From positions 1 through 64,000 of the forward strand of contig PGYV01000001.1 in NCBI GenBank assembly GCA_002839855.1: a stretch of DNA of 64,000 nt, in the 5' to 3' direction. Under the pieces are notes generated by a model. It was not told the DNA's origin. It did not search any database and saw only the letters and a program-made list of their open reading frames with translations. This DNA is from Candidatus Goldiibacteriota bacterium HGW-Goldbacteria-1 (lineage in GTDB: Bacteria > Oederibacteriota > PGYV01). Of this stretch, positions 25,605 to 34,620 are shown piece after piece; the first letter of the stretch is position 1; each line of letters opens with the position of its first letter. The position numbers and the translations under genes were made by a program.

Positions 25605-25953
25605 TCTTCTTTTCCTCTTCTATCTGCCTGAAAAGGCCTTCAACCCTAAGGCGTTCTTCATAGGAATTGTCCAGTTTAAAAATAATCTCCGGAGTATAGC
25701 GTATCTTAATGGCATCGCCCACCTGGCCCCTTATAAAACCGGACGCTTTCTGCAGCCCTTCCAGTGACTTTTTTTTCTTATCTTCATCGCCCATAACGCT
25801 GATATAAACATGCGCGGACTTAAGGTCATTTGTAAGGCTGACAGAATGAACGCTTACAAAACCCACTCTTGGGTCTTTTACTTCCCTCATGATGATGGTG
25901 CTTATTTCCCTTTTCATCAGACTTTCAACTTTTTGTTTTCTTATACCCTGCAT
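25582..25953 (-). CDS. rbfA: 30S ribosome-binding factor A
   Basis: The 123-residue protein has the RbfA KH-like fold: VESLMKREISTIIMREVKDPRVGFVSV, then HVYISVMGDE and RYTPEIIFKLDNSYEERLRV. RbfA binds 16S rRNA near helix 1 and helps final maturation of the 30S subunit, mainly in the cold. Length is normal. It lies about 40 bases after infB and overlaps nrnA, in the conserved translation-initiation operon. Confidence 0.95.
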   Translation of the reverse strand: MQGIRKQKVESLMKREISTIIMREVKDPRVGFVSVHSVSLTNDLKSAHVYISVMGDEDKKKKSLEGLQKASGFIRGQVGDAIKIRYTPEIIFKLDNSYEERLRVEGLFRQIEEEKKNDKKTGE

Positions 25954-25993
25954 TTATCCGCCTTAAACCAATTCCGGCCTTCTGCCGTTTTAT

Positions 25994-28183
25994 CTACAGT
26001 TTTTTTAATTTCTGTCTTTCTTCATAGAAAATTACCATATCGCCCACAGCCGGTTCTTTATAACCTTCCACTACAACTCCAAATTCATAACCTTCCTTAA
26101 CTTCTTTTACCGTGTCTTTGAACCTCTTAAGCGTCTTAACCTCGGCCTTTAATAATTCATACCCGTTCCTTTTAACCACAGCCGTGGAATCCTGATATGC
26201 CTTGCCTTTTTTCATGTAACTTCCGGCTATATTTACGCCTTCGCTTTCAACTTTGAAGACCTGCCTTACTTCGGCCTCGCCGATTTCAACAAATTCATAT
26301 TCCGGCTCCAGCAGCCCTTCCATAGCGGCTTTTATGGAATCCACAACTTCGTATATGATATGGTATATTTTTATTTCAACGCCTTCCTGCTTTGCCAGAT
26401 CCTTGGCCGCGGGAAGCACGGATACAAAGAAACCAATTACTACCGCGTCTGACGCATCCGCTAACAGAACATCGCTTTCGGTAATGTCGCCCACATCTTT
26501 ATGTATTACCTGTACCTGTATTCCACTGTCAGTGGAAATTTTTTCAATGGCTTCGGACAGCGCTTCAACAGAACCAATACCGTCGCCTTTAATAATTACC
26601 TGAAGCTTCTTTTCCGCGCCTGATTCTATTTTCTTATGAAGGTCTTCAAGCGTCATCTTTCTTTTCTTTTTATCAACCTGGAAACGCCTTATATCAGTTG
26701 AACGTTTTGCCGCTATCTGTTTTACCTCTTTGTCATTAGGGAAAACTTTAATCTTGTCCCCGGCGTTCGGTACGTCTTCAAATCCAAGCACTTCAATGGG
26801 CATTACGGCTTTTGCGTCTTTTAACCTTTTGCCCTGATCATTGAATATAGCCCTTACTTTTCCGTACGTATAATTAGTAATAAAGGCGTCCCCTATCTTA
26901 AGGGTGCCCTTCTGAAGAAGCACAGTACCAACAGCGCCGCGGCCTTTATCAAGCCTTCCTTCTATAACCACTCCCTGCGCGTAAGTATCAGGGTTGGTTT
27001 TAAGTTCAAGCATTTCAGATTCAAGCAGGATTCGCTCAAGAAGGTCATTAATGCCTGTTTTTTTCTTGGCTGAAATTGCAACAACCTGCGTCTTTCCGCC
27101 CCACTCTTCAGGTACAAGCCCGTATTTTGTAAGTTCCTGTTTTATCTTTTCCGGGTTTGCCCCTTCTTTATCAATTTTATTTATTGCGACTATGATAGGC
27201 GCTCCCGCCGCTTTCGCGTGGTCAATAGCTTCTTTTGTCTGCGGCATTATGCCGTCATCCGCCGCCACAATAAGAATTACAATGTCAGTGGCTTTTGCTC
27301 CGCGGGCTCTCATTGCCGTAAACGCGGCATGGCCGGGCGTGTCAAGAAATACCACATCACCGTGCCCTGTGGAAACTTTATAGGCGCCTATCTTCTGCGT
27401 AATACCGCCGTGTTCGCCGCTTACAACATTTGATTCGCGTATGGCATCCAGCAGGGATGTCTTTCCGTGGTCAACGTGCCCCATAATTGTCACTATAGGG
27501 CAGCGGGGTTTTAAGTCTTCCGGTTTATCCGGAACCTCTGCAAATATGTCGTCGCCGTATATGTCTTTAAATTTCAATATCTTATTATATTCATCCGCAA
27601 TTATCTGGACTTCTTCTTCGTTTAACACCTGGTTCATTGTGGCCATTACGCCCATGCTCATAAGTTTTTTAATAAGCTCCACGGGCCTTATTTCAAGCGA
27701 GGCCGCAAATTCTGTTACAGTCATATTTTTATTTATTTCAATTGTCTCTTTAACAATTTCAACAGGCGCAGCCGGTGGTTGTGTTTCAACCGGCGCAGAT
27801 GTCTCTGCAGTTTCCAAAGGAACAACAGGTGCCGCCGAAGGTGCAGGCACAGGTGTAGGAGCAGGCGCGGCCTTTGTTTCATGTGCTTTTTTCACTTCAA
27901 CATTGGGCTGTTTTTTATCCAGAGTTTTATTTGCCGCCGCCGAAGGTGCAGGCACAGGTTTTGAAGGCACTGTAGAAGCCGAAGCTTTATCCACAGGAGC
28001 CGGAGCCAAAGGCGCAGGTGCTGAAGGCGCAACCGAAGTTCCCAGCATACTTTCAACTTTTTTTATTACCTCTTCCGGCATACTGCTCATATGGCTTTTT
28101 ACTTCTATACCCATATCAGTCAGTATCTTTATTATATCTTTGTTATCTTTGCCGTGATTTTTCGCAAATTCGTATATTCTCAT
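25994..28183 (-). CDS. infB: Translation initiation factor IF-2
   Basis: The 729-residue GTPase brings initiator tRNA to the 30S subunit. Domains: IF2_N at 1-48 ([19 protein letters not shown]), an Ala/Pro-rich linker at about 50-148, a second IF2_N at about 152-200, G domain starting GHVDHGKTS at 235-243 with DTPGHAAF and NKIDK, then domains II, III and the C-terminal tRNA-binding C2 domain. The linker contains a 24-bp perfect direct repeat (27831-27854 and 27936-27959) coding for Pro-Ala-Pro-Ser-Ala-Ala. It is shorter than E. coli IF2 but close to many other bacteria. It starts one base after the nusA stop codon. Confidence 0.97.
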   Translation of the reverse strand: MRIYEFAKNHGKDNKDIIKILTDMGIEVKSHMSSMPEEVIKKVESMLGTSVAPSAPAPLAPAPVDKASASTVPSKPVPAPSAAANKTLDKKQPNVEVKKAHETKAAPAPTPVPAPSAAPVVPLETAETSAPVETQPPAAPVEIVKETIEINKNMTVTEFAASLEIRPVELIKKLMSMGVMATMNQVLNEEEVQIIADEYNKILKFKDIYGDDIFAEVPDKPEDLKPRCPIVTIMGHVDHGKTSLLDAIRESNVVSGEHGGITQKIGAYKVSTGHGDVVFLDTPGHAAFTAMRARGAKATDIVILIVAADDGIMPQTKEAIDHAKAAGAPIIVAINKIDKEGANPEKIKQELTKYGLVPEEWGGKTQVVAISAKKKTGINDLLERILLESEMLELKTNPDTYAQGVVIEGRLDKGRGAVGTVLLQKGTLKIGDAFITNYTYGKVRAIFNDQGKRLKDAKAVMPIEVLGFEDVPNAGDKIKVFPNDKEVKQIAAKRSTDIRRFQVDKKKRKMTLEDLHKKIESGAEKKLQVIIKGDGIGSVEALSEAIEKISTDSGIQVQVIHKDVGDITESDVLLADASDAVVIGFFVSVLPAAKDLAKQEGVEIKIYHIIYEVVDSIKAAMEGLLEPEYEFVEIGEAEVRQVFKVESEGVNIAGSYMKKGKAYQDSTAVVKRNGYELLKAEVKTLKRFKDTVKEVKEGYEFGVVVEGYKEPAVGDMVIFYEERQKLKKL

Positions 28184-29455
28184 TTATTCACCCTGCTCTT
28201 CTTTTTCGATTAGTGCCTGGGCCTTTTCTTTCAGCTTTTCCGCCGTTTTTTCATCGCAGCCAAGGACATTTATAATATCCGGAATACCGGCAGTTTCAAA
28301 ATCCAACAGGTTCTTTATTCCCGCTTTCTTAAGTTCTTTTAACTGCTTAACGGGAATGTCATCCCCAAGTTTAAACAGGTCATAAGCCACCTGCTGTTCA
28401 AAGCTGCCTTTCATCTCATCAATCTTTTCTTTGTTAAATTCGTTAATACGGAGTACGGATACTTTCCACTTTGTAATTTTTGCCACAAGCCTCATGTTAA
28501 TGCCGTTTTTGCCTATAACCTGCGAGAACTGTTCGTCAGAAACAGCAATAATTGTGTAATGATTTTCCTGGTCAATATATATATCTTTTATCTCTATGGG
28601 CGCAATGGCGCTCTGGAGATATTTTTTTATATCCTCATCATACAGTACAACGTCCACCTTTTCGCCGTGAAGTTCCCTGATAATAGTCTGTATCCGGCTT
28701 CCTTTTACGCCGATACACGCGCCTACAGGATCAATATGCGAATCATTGGATGTAACAACCACTTTCGTTTTAACGCCGGGTTCCCTGGCCACATATTTTA
28801 TTTCCACAGTCCCCTGGTCTACTTCGGTTACTTCCTGCGCGAAAATACGTTTTATAAAATTGGGATGAGTCCTTGACAGTTCCAGAATAGCGCCTTCCTT
28901 GCCGCGCACTGTCTTAAGCGCAAGCGCCCTTATTCTTTCGCCTATCCTGTACTTTTCATGCGCCACCTGTTCCCTTACCTTAAGCACGCCTTCCACGGCG
29001 CCTAAGTCCACAACCACATCGCCGTGTTCAATTGTATGAACGGTGCCTGTTACTATTTCCCCTTCTTTTTTCTTTGTATCCTGAAAAATCTGCTCTTTTT
29101 CAACTTCGCGGATTTTCTGTGTAATAACCTGTTTCGTGGTCTGTGCCGCTATCCTGCCAAACTCTTTGGGATAGAACAGCACTTCTATAATATCGCCAAA
29201 TACGGCGTCACTTTTTATTTCTTTGGCGGCATCAAGGCTTATCTCGGTAAAATCATTTGAAGCTTTTTCCACAACTGTTTTTTTCCAGAAGAATTTCAGC
29301 TCTTCGCCAAACTCCACCCTTATTTCAGGCTTAATACCGTAGACTTTCTTGGCAGCGGATGTGATGCCGCGTTCAAAAGCGTCTATAAGTTCCTTTTCAT
29401 CTATGTTTTTTAGTTTTTCCACCTGCTGAAGCATCTGTAAAATTTCGTTTCCCAT
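28184..29455 (-). CDS. nusA: Transcription termination/antitermination factor NusA
   Basis: The 423-residue RNA-polymerase-binding protein has the N-terminal domain (1-130), an S1 domain (about 137-200, starting GEIVTGTVHTIEHGDVVVDL), two KH domains (about 205-345; VGACIGVKGSRIQTIIREL and IGKNGINMRLVAK), and one helix-hairpin-helix-like C-terminal segment (about 370-415). It controls pausing, termination and rRNA antitermination. Domain order is standard and the length typical of non-gamma-proteobacteria. It lies between rimP and infB. Confidence 0.96.
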   Translation of the reverse strand: MGNEILQMLQQVEKLKNIDEKELIDAFERGITSAAKKVYGIKPEIRVEFGEELKFFWKKTVVEKASNDFTEISLDAAKEIKSDAVFGDIIEVLFYPKEFGRIAAQTTKQVITQKIREVEKEQIFQDTKKKEGEIVTGTVHTIEHGDVVVDLGAVEGVLKVREQVAHEKYRIGERIRALALKTVRGKEGAILELSRTHPNFIKRIFAQEVTEVDQGTVEIKYVAREPGVKTKVVVTSNDSHIDPVGACIGVKGSRIQTIIRELHGEKVDVVLYDEDIKKYLQSAIAPIEIKDIYIDQENHYTIIAVSDEQFSQVIGKNGINMRLVAKITKWKVSVLRINEFNKEKIDEMKGSFEQQVAYDLFKLGDDIPVKQLKELKKAGIKNLLDFETAGIPDIINVLGCDEKTAEKLKEKAQALIEKEEQGE

Positions 29456-29518
29456 CTTTTCTACCTCACTCTCTCTTTGTACCGGGCCTGCCGGCTTCTG
29501 TCTCTGTAACGAATCCGT

Positions 29519-29986
29519 CTAAAAATCAATCTCCAGATTCGCTTTTTTTATGCTTGAAAAAGGTATCTTTCTGTCGCCTTTTTTTGTTGCCAGCGTTACA
29601 TCTTCCTGTGTACTTTCCTTAATATGCCCTATCTGGCAGTTTTCATTCTCTATAGGTTCATATAACGATAATTTTGCCAGTTTACCTTCAAAACGCTTGT
29701 AATCCGCCGGGCTTTTAAGCGGCCTGTCCATCCCGGGAGAGCTTATCTCCAGATTGTAATCAGAATGCACTGTATTTTTTTCAAATAATAAATCATCTAT
29801 CATGCGGCTCATCATGGCGCATTCATCAAGGTTTATTCCGCCGGTTATCTTATCCAATTTAATGCGGATATACAACTTTCTTTGTCCCGTGGACACATCA
29901 ATGTCCACAAGTTCCATAAAGTTGTCCTTGATAAGCGGTTCTATCTCTTTTTCTATAAGTTCCCTTAATGATACCTTTTCTTCCAT
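29519..29986 (-). CDS. rimP: Ribosome maturation factor RimP
   Basis: The roughly 155-residue protein has the RimP layout: an N-terminal alpha-beta domain (LRELIEKEIEPLIKDNFMELVDID), the conserved MSRMIDDLL and YNLEISSPGMDRPLKS motif, and a C-terminal SH3-like domain. It helps 30S assembly. The start is set at 29986, where conserved sequence begins and an AGAGG site is near; an in-frame ATG at 30034 would overlap the upstream terminator at 30011-30036, which argues against it. It is the first gene of the rimP-nusA-infB-rbfA-nrnA-ribF operon. Confidence 0.94.
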   Translation of the reverse strand: MEEKVSLRELIEKEIEPLIKDNFMELVDIDVSTGQRKLYIRIKLDKITGGINLDECAMMSRMIDDLLFEKNTVHSDYNLEISSPGMDRPLKSPADYKRFEGKLAKLSLYEPIENENCQIGHIKESTQEDVTLATKKGDRKIPFSSIKKANLEIDF

Positions 29987-30010
29987 TTGATAACCTCTAT
30001 AAAAATATAA

Positions 30011-30036
30011 AAGTGGGGAAAAAAACTTCCCCACTT
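30011..30036. terminator. Rho-independent terminator
   Basis: The stem AAGTGGGGAA / TTCCCCACTT, with a T-rich run after it on the minus strand, lies after the TusA-like gene and before rimP. It separates the two transcripts. Confidence 0.75.
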
Positions 30037-30169
30037 ATGTTTAAGCACATGTGCAGGCTTTAGCTTATTGAAATTATAGCAGAAACAACAGACTTAATCA
30101 AGGCGGTATTTACCTCGCCTTTGAAAAAGCCGTTTGTTTTACAATACGGAACAAATAGCGTATGTCCTC

Positions 30170-30391
30170 CTAAAATTGAATCTTTGCTTTATATTCTCCG
30201 GATTCATTGCGGCAGGATATCAGTTTTTTGCCGGTATGCCCGCACCATTCCTTTAAATCCTTGTCAAAATTATCACAATCCGCGTTTACTTCCATCACAT
30301 CTCCGGGTTTCATATCCGGGACATATATGGCAATTCTTAAAACCGGCAGCGGATATTTCAGTCCGCTGCAATCCACATGAACCGTACCCAT
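30170..30391 (-). CDS. TusA-family protein lacking the catalytic cysteine
   Basis: The 73-residue protein is a full-length TusA/SirA/YedF fold: VDCSGLKYPLPVLRI at residues 6-20, GDVMEVNADCDN in the middle and a C-terminal EYKAKIQF strand. TusA proteins pass sulfur as a persulfide on the Cys of the CPxP motif. Here that position is Tyr13 (YPLP), coded TAT; Cys8 lies upstream and Cys39, Cys50 and Cys60 elsewhere. A different role, such as a binding or chaperone-like function, or use of another Cys, is possible. It is monocistronic with a terminator at 30011-30036. Confidence 0.85.
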   Translation of the reverse strand: MGTVHVDCSGLKYPLPVLRIAIYVPDMKPGDVMEVNADCDNFDKDLKEWCGHTGKKLISCRNESGEYKAKIQF

Positions 30392-30494
30392 AACAATTAC
30401 CTCCCCGCTTACATATCCCCTTACAGCCTGAAGAAATCACGCCTGTGTTAAGTATAGCGGAGGATTTTTATAAATCAAGTTTACCGGACAGGAC

Positions 30495-30523
30495 GCGCTG
30501 AAAAAATATACACAACCCCGGTA
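30495..30523 (+). repeat. Fragment of the dispersed intergenic repeat
   Basis: The stretch GCGCTGAAAAAATATACACAACCCCGGTA resembles the centre of the 80-bp repeat at 4152-4231 (GTACTGAAAAAATATACCCAAGCCC). It lies just after the macro-domain gene, in a gap with no other feature. Confidence 0.35.
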
Positions 30524-30552
30524 TAATTATGATAAAAACCACAGATTCTTAA

Positions 30553-31080
30553 TTAAAGCTTTCTATACCGCTCTTCAAATATTTCAAAAGCCCTTTTGGA
30601 AAAGAGGGCAAAAATAACTTTTTTTAAGTGCTTTGGCTGCGCAAGGTCAAACGCCTTCACTTCATTTATCATGATTGCCGCGCATTTTTCAATTGAAAAG
30701 CCTCCTACCCCTGTGCCTAATGCCGGGAACACGATAGAAACGCACTTTAATTTTTCCGCAAGCTTAAGCGAATTTGACACCGCCTCTTCTATTACCGCGC
30801 CGCTTGTCTTTAAATCCTGCCCCATCACCACGGCATGAATGACGTGCCTGCAGGCAAGTTTCCCGGCTTTGGTTTCTACCGCTTCCCCCAAATCTGCCGG
30901 CGCTTTACCCATAGCTTCCTGTTCTATTTCTCGCCCGCCTTTTAATTTAATCGCGCCTGCGACACCGGATCCCATCCACAATTCATTATTTGCCGCGTTT
31001 ACAATTACATCCGCCGGAACTGAAGTTATATCGCCATGCACAAGTTCTATCACAATGTGCTGAAGTTTTTTTGCCTGCAT
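30553..31080 (-). CDS. Macro domain protein (ADP-ribose binding, O-acetyl-ADP-ribose deacetylase-like)
   Basis: The 175-residue protein is a single macro domain. VIVNAANNELWMGSGVAGAI at about 25-44 holds the conserved Asn and the Gly-rich loop, and FPALGTGVGGF near 120 forms the phosphate loop. YmdB/MacroD-type members remove ADP-ribose from acidic residues or deacetylate O-acetyl-ADP-ribose. The exact activity is open; the catalytic Asp of MacroD types is not clearly present, and the family resembles the TTHA0132/AF1521-like group. It stands alone between rluD and the TusA-like gene; no ADP-ribosyltransferase partner is visible. Confidence 0.88.
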   Translation of the reverse strand: MQAKKLQHIVIELVHGDITSVPADVIVNAANNELWMGSGVAGAIKLKGGREIEQEAMGKAPADLGEAVETKAGKLACRHVIHAVVMGQDLKTSGAVIEEAVSNSLKLAEKLKCVSIVFPALGTGVGGFSIEKCAAIMINEVKAFDLAQPKHLKKVIFALFSKRAFEIFEERYRKL

Positions 31081-31122
31081 AATAACCTCCCCTTTTATTT
31101 CTTATATTCCAGCTTTAAAGTA

Positions 31123-32085
31123 TCACCTTGCCCTGGCCCTAAGAAGGCTTAGCACGCGCTTCATATCATCCGGGATTTCCGCGCTGAAAAACATTTTTTT
31201 ACCGTTAAAAGGATTTTCAAATTCAAGTTCGCTTGCGTGCAGCATCTGCCGCGGCAAAAGGTCTTCCCTGCTTTTTATATCATATCCCAGGCACCCTGCA
31301 AGATCGTTGTCCTTTGATTTATTGCCATACACAGGGTCGCCTACGACCTCGTTCTTTATGTAATTCATGTGCACGCGTATCTGGTGCGTCCTGCCGGTAA
31401 GGATTCTTACTTTCAGCAGAGTGGTGTTTGAAAATATTTCTTCAGGTTCAAAAATCGTATACGCTTCCTTGCCTCCGGAATATTTAGCGGTATATTTAAG
31501 CCTGTTGTTCGCATCACGTACAATGTGGGTATTTATGTGCCCCACCTGTTCCACCCTGCCGTGTACAATACAGCGGTATGTCTTGTTGATTTTTTTTTCC
31601 TTAAAAAGCGCGGCAAGTTTGTGATGCGCATCCCCGTTTCTTGCTATTATCATAAGCCCGGAAGTGTCCCTGTCCAGCCGGTGCACTATCCCAATCCTGC
31701 TGCTTGTGCCTTCATAATCCTCTTCATTAATATGTTTCCCGACAAGCGCATTTACCAAAGTGCCGTCGCTGTGCCCGGGCGAGGGATGCACTACAAGGCC
31801 TGCCTGTTTGTTGATTATCATCATATTATCATCTTCATATATGATGTTTAAAGGGATGTCCTGTTTTATAAGTTCAAATTTTTTTGGAAGTTCTTCCAGA
31901 TATTCCAGATAATCCCCCCGCTTTAATTTGTACCCGGGGGAACCGGTTATTTTACCATTTAGAGAGACATTTCCATTATCCATAATGTGCTTAATCTGCG
32001 ACCTTGAAAGGCCGGAAGTTTCCCTTAGAAAAACATCTATCCTCTGCCTGTCATCCGAAGTTACTTTAACTGATTTTTTTTCCAT
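31123..32085 (-). CDS. rluD: 23S rRNA pseudouridine synthase of the RluA/RluD family
   Basis: The 320-residue enzyme has an N-terminal S4 domain (IDVFLRETSGLSRSQIKHIM) and the RluA-type core with the catalytic Asp in VHRLDRDTSGLMIIARN near residue 135. RluD makes pseudouridines 1911, 1915 and 1917 in 23S rRNA helix 69; the S4-plus-core layout and length match RluD more than RluA. The C-terminal RILTGRTHQIRVHM block is intact. Its start overlaps the lgt end by about 25 bases. The lspA-lgt-rluD order is close to the common lspA-rluD arrangement. Confidence 0.92.
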   Translation of the reverse strand: MEKKSVKVTSDDRQRIDVFLRETSGLSRSQIKHIMDNGNVSLNGKITGSPGYKLKRGDYLEYLEELPKKFELIKQDIPLNIIYEDDNMMIINKQAGLVVHPSPGHSDGTLVNALVGKHINEEDYEGTSSRIGIVHRLDRDTSGLMIIARNGDAHHKLAALFKEKKINKTYRCIVHGRVEQVGHINTHIVRDANNRLKYTAKYSGGKEAYTIFEPEEIFSNTTLLKVRILTGRTHQIRVHMNYIKNEVVGDPVYGNKSKDNDLAGCLGYDIKSREDLLPRQMLHASELEFENPFNGKKMFFSAEIPDDMKRVLSLLRARAR

Positions 32086-32825
32086 TTATAAAACACAAAC
32101 GCGGCGCCTGCCGCACCTGCCGCTATCATAAAGATGCTTATGAAAGTGGAGGTTGACAGTTTCATTATCTGTCCGCGTTCCGCGTCTCCCCTGAAGATTT
32201 CCATTATAAAACGGATTATTCCGTAATTCATAAAATAAAGAAAAAAGATAACCCCGTTAATATGTTTGACCCTGCGGAAAAAAAGCAGCAGAAATAAAAA
32301 ATTCAGAAAATTTAGAGCGGATTCATAAAGCTGCACCGGAAGATGCGGAAGATTGTCGCCGATGGACGGGAAAACAACCCCGCACTTATCATCAACAGAA
32401 CCGTAGCAGCAGCCGTTAAAATAGCACCCTATTCTGCCTATAGCGTGCCCAAGGGACACAAACGGCATGCATATATCGCCAAGCCTTAGTATAGGAAGTT
32501 TTTTCAGCCTTAACCATACAAGGTCGCTTATAATAGCCCCTATCAAGCCGCCATAAAAAACCAGCCCGCCTTCCCAGACCTTGAAAATATCAGCAATATT
32601 TTTTGAATAGACATCATCCCACCATATTCCCACATATAAAAGGCGCGCGCCTATTACAGCTCCGATTATGGATACAAGGCCAATATCAGTTACAGGGTCG
32701 CCCTTAAACCCTTCTTTTTTTGCCAGCATGCCGGCAAGCAGAATTCCCGCAAGAAAACCTATAGCGGTGGACAATCCATAGGAACGAAGCTCAAAGAAAC
32801 CAAAATCAGCTATTATGGGGTGCAT
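32061..32825 (-). CDS. lgt: Prolipoprotein diacylglyceryl transferase
   Basis: This about 254-residue enzyme has seven membrane helices and moves diacylglycerol from phosphatidylglycerol to the lipobox Cys. The Lgt signature appears as GRIGCYFNGCCYG near residue 130, and HPIIADFGFFELRSYGL is the typical N-terminus. The start at 32825 is preceded by GGAGAGG, and the earlier in-frame ATG at 32873 lies deep inside lspA. It overlaps lspA by 20 bases, so the two steps of lipoprotein maturation are encoded together. Several lipoprotein candidates are in the window (39362, 40655, 48289). Confidence 0.95.
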   Translation of the reverse strand: MHPIIADFGFFELRSYGLSTAIGFLAGILLAGMLAKKEGFKGDPVTDIGLVSIIGAVIGARLLYVGIWWDDVYSKNIADIFKVWEGGLVFYGGLIGAIISDLVWLRLKKLPILRLGDICMPFVSLGHAIGRIGCYFNGCCYGSVDDKCGVVFPSIGDNLPHLPVQLYESALNFLNFLFLLLFFRRVKHINGVIFFLYFMNYGIIRFIMEIFRGDAERGQIMKLSTSTFISIFMIAAGAAGAAFVFYKWKKNQLK

Positions 32826-33294
32826 TTTTTTCCTCTCCGTGAATAAGCATAAACAATATAAAGAAGACAACACCCACGCTTATCGCGCTGTCCGCCACAT
32901 TAAACACCGGAAAATGCCAGGACTTGTGATAGACCTCTATAAAATCAGTAATGCTTCCAATTAAAAGCCTGTCTGTAAAATTACCAAGCGCGCCGCCTAT
33001 AATAAGGCCGCAGCTGAAATTATACAGAAATTTAGGGCTTCTGTATTTATACCAGTAAGTTAAAATTGCGGCCATGGCAAGCGCGACTATCCCAAGCAAT
33101 ACCCACCTTTTAGCGGGGTGGTCCACATTGCCCAGCATGCCGTAAGAAACGCCGCTATTTTCTATGTAAGTAATATTAAGAAAACCCTTTATGACAGGTA
33201 TTGACTGGTACAGTTTCATCGTAGATTTAATAAAAAACTTTACTGCCTGGTCCAGTCCTAAAATTGTAATTGCCGTTATTATCAAAGTTCTCAT
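32806..33294 (-). CDS. lspA: Lipoprotein signal peptidase (signal peptidase II)
   Basis: The 162-residue aspartic peptidase has four membrane helices and cuts before the lipidated Cys. The catalytic Asp pair is seen in GGALGNFTDRLLIGSITDFI and VFNVADSAISVG. ATG at 33294 is chosen because AAAGGAG precedes it and conserved sequence begins there. Length is normal. It follows the PAS-domain gene by about ten bases and overlaps lgt. Confidence 0.95.
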   Translation of the reverse strand: MRTLIITAITILGLDQAVKFFIKSTMKLYQSIPVIKGFLNITYIENSGVSYGMLGNVDHPAKRWVLLGIVALAMAAILTYWYKYRSPKFLYNFSCGLIIGGALGNFTDRLLIGSITDFIEVYHKSWHFPVFNVADSAISVGVVFFILFMLIHGEEKNAPHNS

Positions 33295-33304
33295 TTTTTC
33301 TCCT

Positions 33305-34231
33305 TTAAAAAACCTGTTCAACAGAACAGATATACCCTGTTATATTATTTTCCCTGTCTTTAACGTGGTATGTACTGACCAGCAGTTTTTTTATGATTCC
33401 GGCCGCCTGTATGGACACAGATACTTTTTCTGACGGCTGTCTTTTTAATATTAAATTATTTATCAGTTCGGCAGCATCACCTATTGCTTCCAAATGCTTA
33501 AAGTGCATATTTCTGGCCTTATGTCCGCGCAGGGCGAATATTTCCTCTGCCCTGGCATTAAAAACTTTTATTATTCCGGAAGCGTCCATAATAATAAATC
33601 CGCTTTTAAGCGAATCATATACCCTGGTGTGAAATTCCAGCATACCTTCAAGGTCTTCATGCGAATCTTTAAGTTTCTCGGAAAGTTCGCCGTATGCTTT
33701 TTTCATTTTCTTTTTTTCTTCAATCTCTTCATTTGCTTTTTCGGCAAGAAAACTGGCATGAAGCGATACGACAAATATAAAGGGAATATTCAGTATCTCT
33801 CTTTCCTGCATGAATCCGGCAAAGCCGGCATCATTACCTGACGACCTTATGAAAAAATACACAAGGGTCGTCACCGCGGCAATTGCCACACTTAAACCCA
33901 CAGACTGCCCTATGGCAGCCATAAATAACGCAAGGAAAATAACCATCAGCATATTAAAAGTAAGGCCTGCAAGCCAGTATGCCCCAAAAGACACCAGTAT
34001 AATATCAAGGACGAATATAATGTAATGAAGTTTCATGCCTTCATACATTTTTTCCGGCAGCAGTCCAAAAAATATATTGGATATGATAACAACGGCAATA
34101 TAGAAAAATAAGAAACCTGAAGATTCTATTATGCCGCCAAAATTATATATGCCAAGCAGTATTATTATAAGGGTTAAAACAGCCCTTATATATGTTATGC
34201 TGCGCTTATTCTGTTTAAGCCTGTCTTCCAT
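33305..34231 (-). CDS. Membrane-anchored PAS sensor without output domain
   Basis: The 308-residue protein has about six membrane helices in residues 15-165, a charged coiled-coil (about 165-203, EKANEEIEEKKKMKKAY), and one PAS domain (about 205-305, YDSLKSGFIIMDASGIIKVFNARAEEIF). This is the input half of PilS/NtrB-like histidine kinases, but the frame stops where the HisKA helix would begin, and lspA follows at once. It may signal through protein contacts or be a natural truncation. GGGGAAGTG lies before the ATG. Ligand and partner are unknown. Confidence 0.75.
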   Translation of the reverse strand: MEDRLKQNKRSITYIRAVLTLIIILLGIYNFGGIIESSGFLFFYIAVVIISNIFFGLLPEKMYEGMKLHYIIFVLDIILVSFGAYWLAGLTFNMLMVIFLALFMAAIGQSVGLSVAIAAVTTLVYFFIRSSGNDAGFAGFMQEREILNIPFIFVVSLHASFLAEKANEEIEEKKKMKKAYGELSEKLKDSHEDLEGMLEFHTRVYDSLKSGFIIMDASGIIKVFNARAEEIFALRGHKARNMHFKHLEAIGDAAELINNLILKRQPSEKVSVSIQAAGIIKKLLVSTYHVKDRENNITGYICSVEQVF

Positions 34232-34246
34232 TTTTCACTTCCCCGC

Positions 34247-34591
34247 CTACTGCGCCTGTTCTGTAATACTTTTAATATAAACAAGTATGTCCGCTATCTG
34301 CGTGCCAAACCACGGCATACCGCCAAGTTTCACAAATACACCCTTCATAATCGCCAGGATTATTGCGCCTACTACCGTTGCACCCAGCAAAAAACCAACT
34401 CCCCTGGACAAACCAATTACAAAATTCAAAAAAATAAGTTTTAAAGGCCTGCTTTTTATGTCAATAAACTCTTCTATGTTGCCTGCTTCCAGCATAGCTG
34501 CTACTTTCTGCATCAGCTTCATGTCATAGGCAAGAACCTTTTCTACTTTAGATGCCTTTTTTTCTTTTTCATTTTTTTTTGTTTTATTCAT
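34247..34591 (-). CDS. Small membrane protein, DUF5665-like
   Basis: The 114-residue product has a Lys-rich start, a helical cytoplasmic part (YDMKLMQKVAAMLEAGNIEEFIDI), and one long hydrophobic segment (FVIGLSRGVGFLLGATVVGAI, about 56-82) followed by a short amphipathic end. The RGxGFLLGATVVGA pattern resembles DUF5665 proteins of Firmicutes; that assignment is from memory. It lies between ileS and the PAS gene and is probably co-transcribed. Function unknown. Confidence 0.55.
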   Translation of the reverse strand: MNKTKKNEKEKKASKVEKVLAYDMKLMQKVAAMLEAGNIEEFIDIKSRPLKLIFLNFVIGLSRGVGFLLGATVVGAIILAIMKGVFVKLGGMPWFGTQIADILVYIKSITEQAQ

Positions 34592-34620
34592 TTTATTCTC
34601 ACAAGGATTAACAAATTATG

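Noticed and set aside
27441-28157. 238-codon open frame opposite infB
   Set aside because: It is antisense to the Ala/Pro linker and G domain of infB; low-complexity sequence opens the opposite frame. infB is certain.
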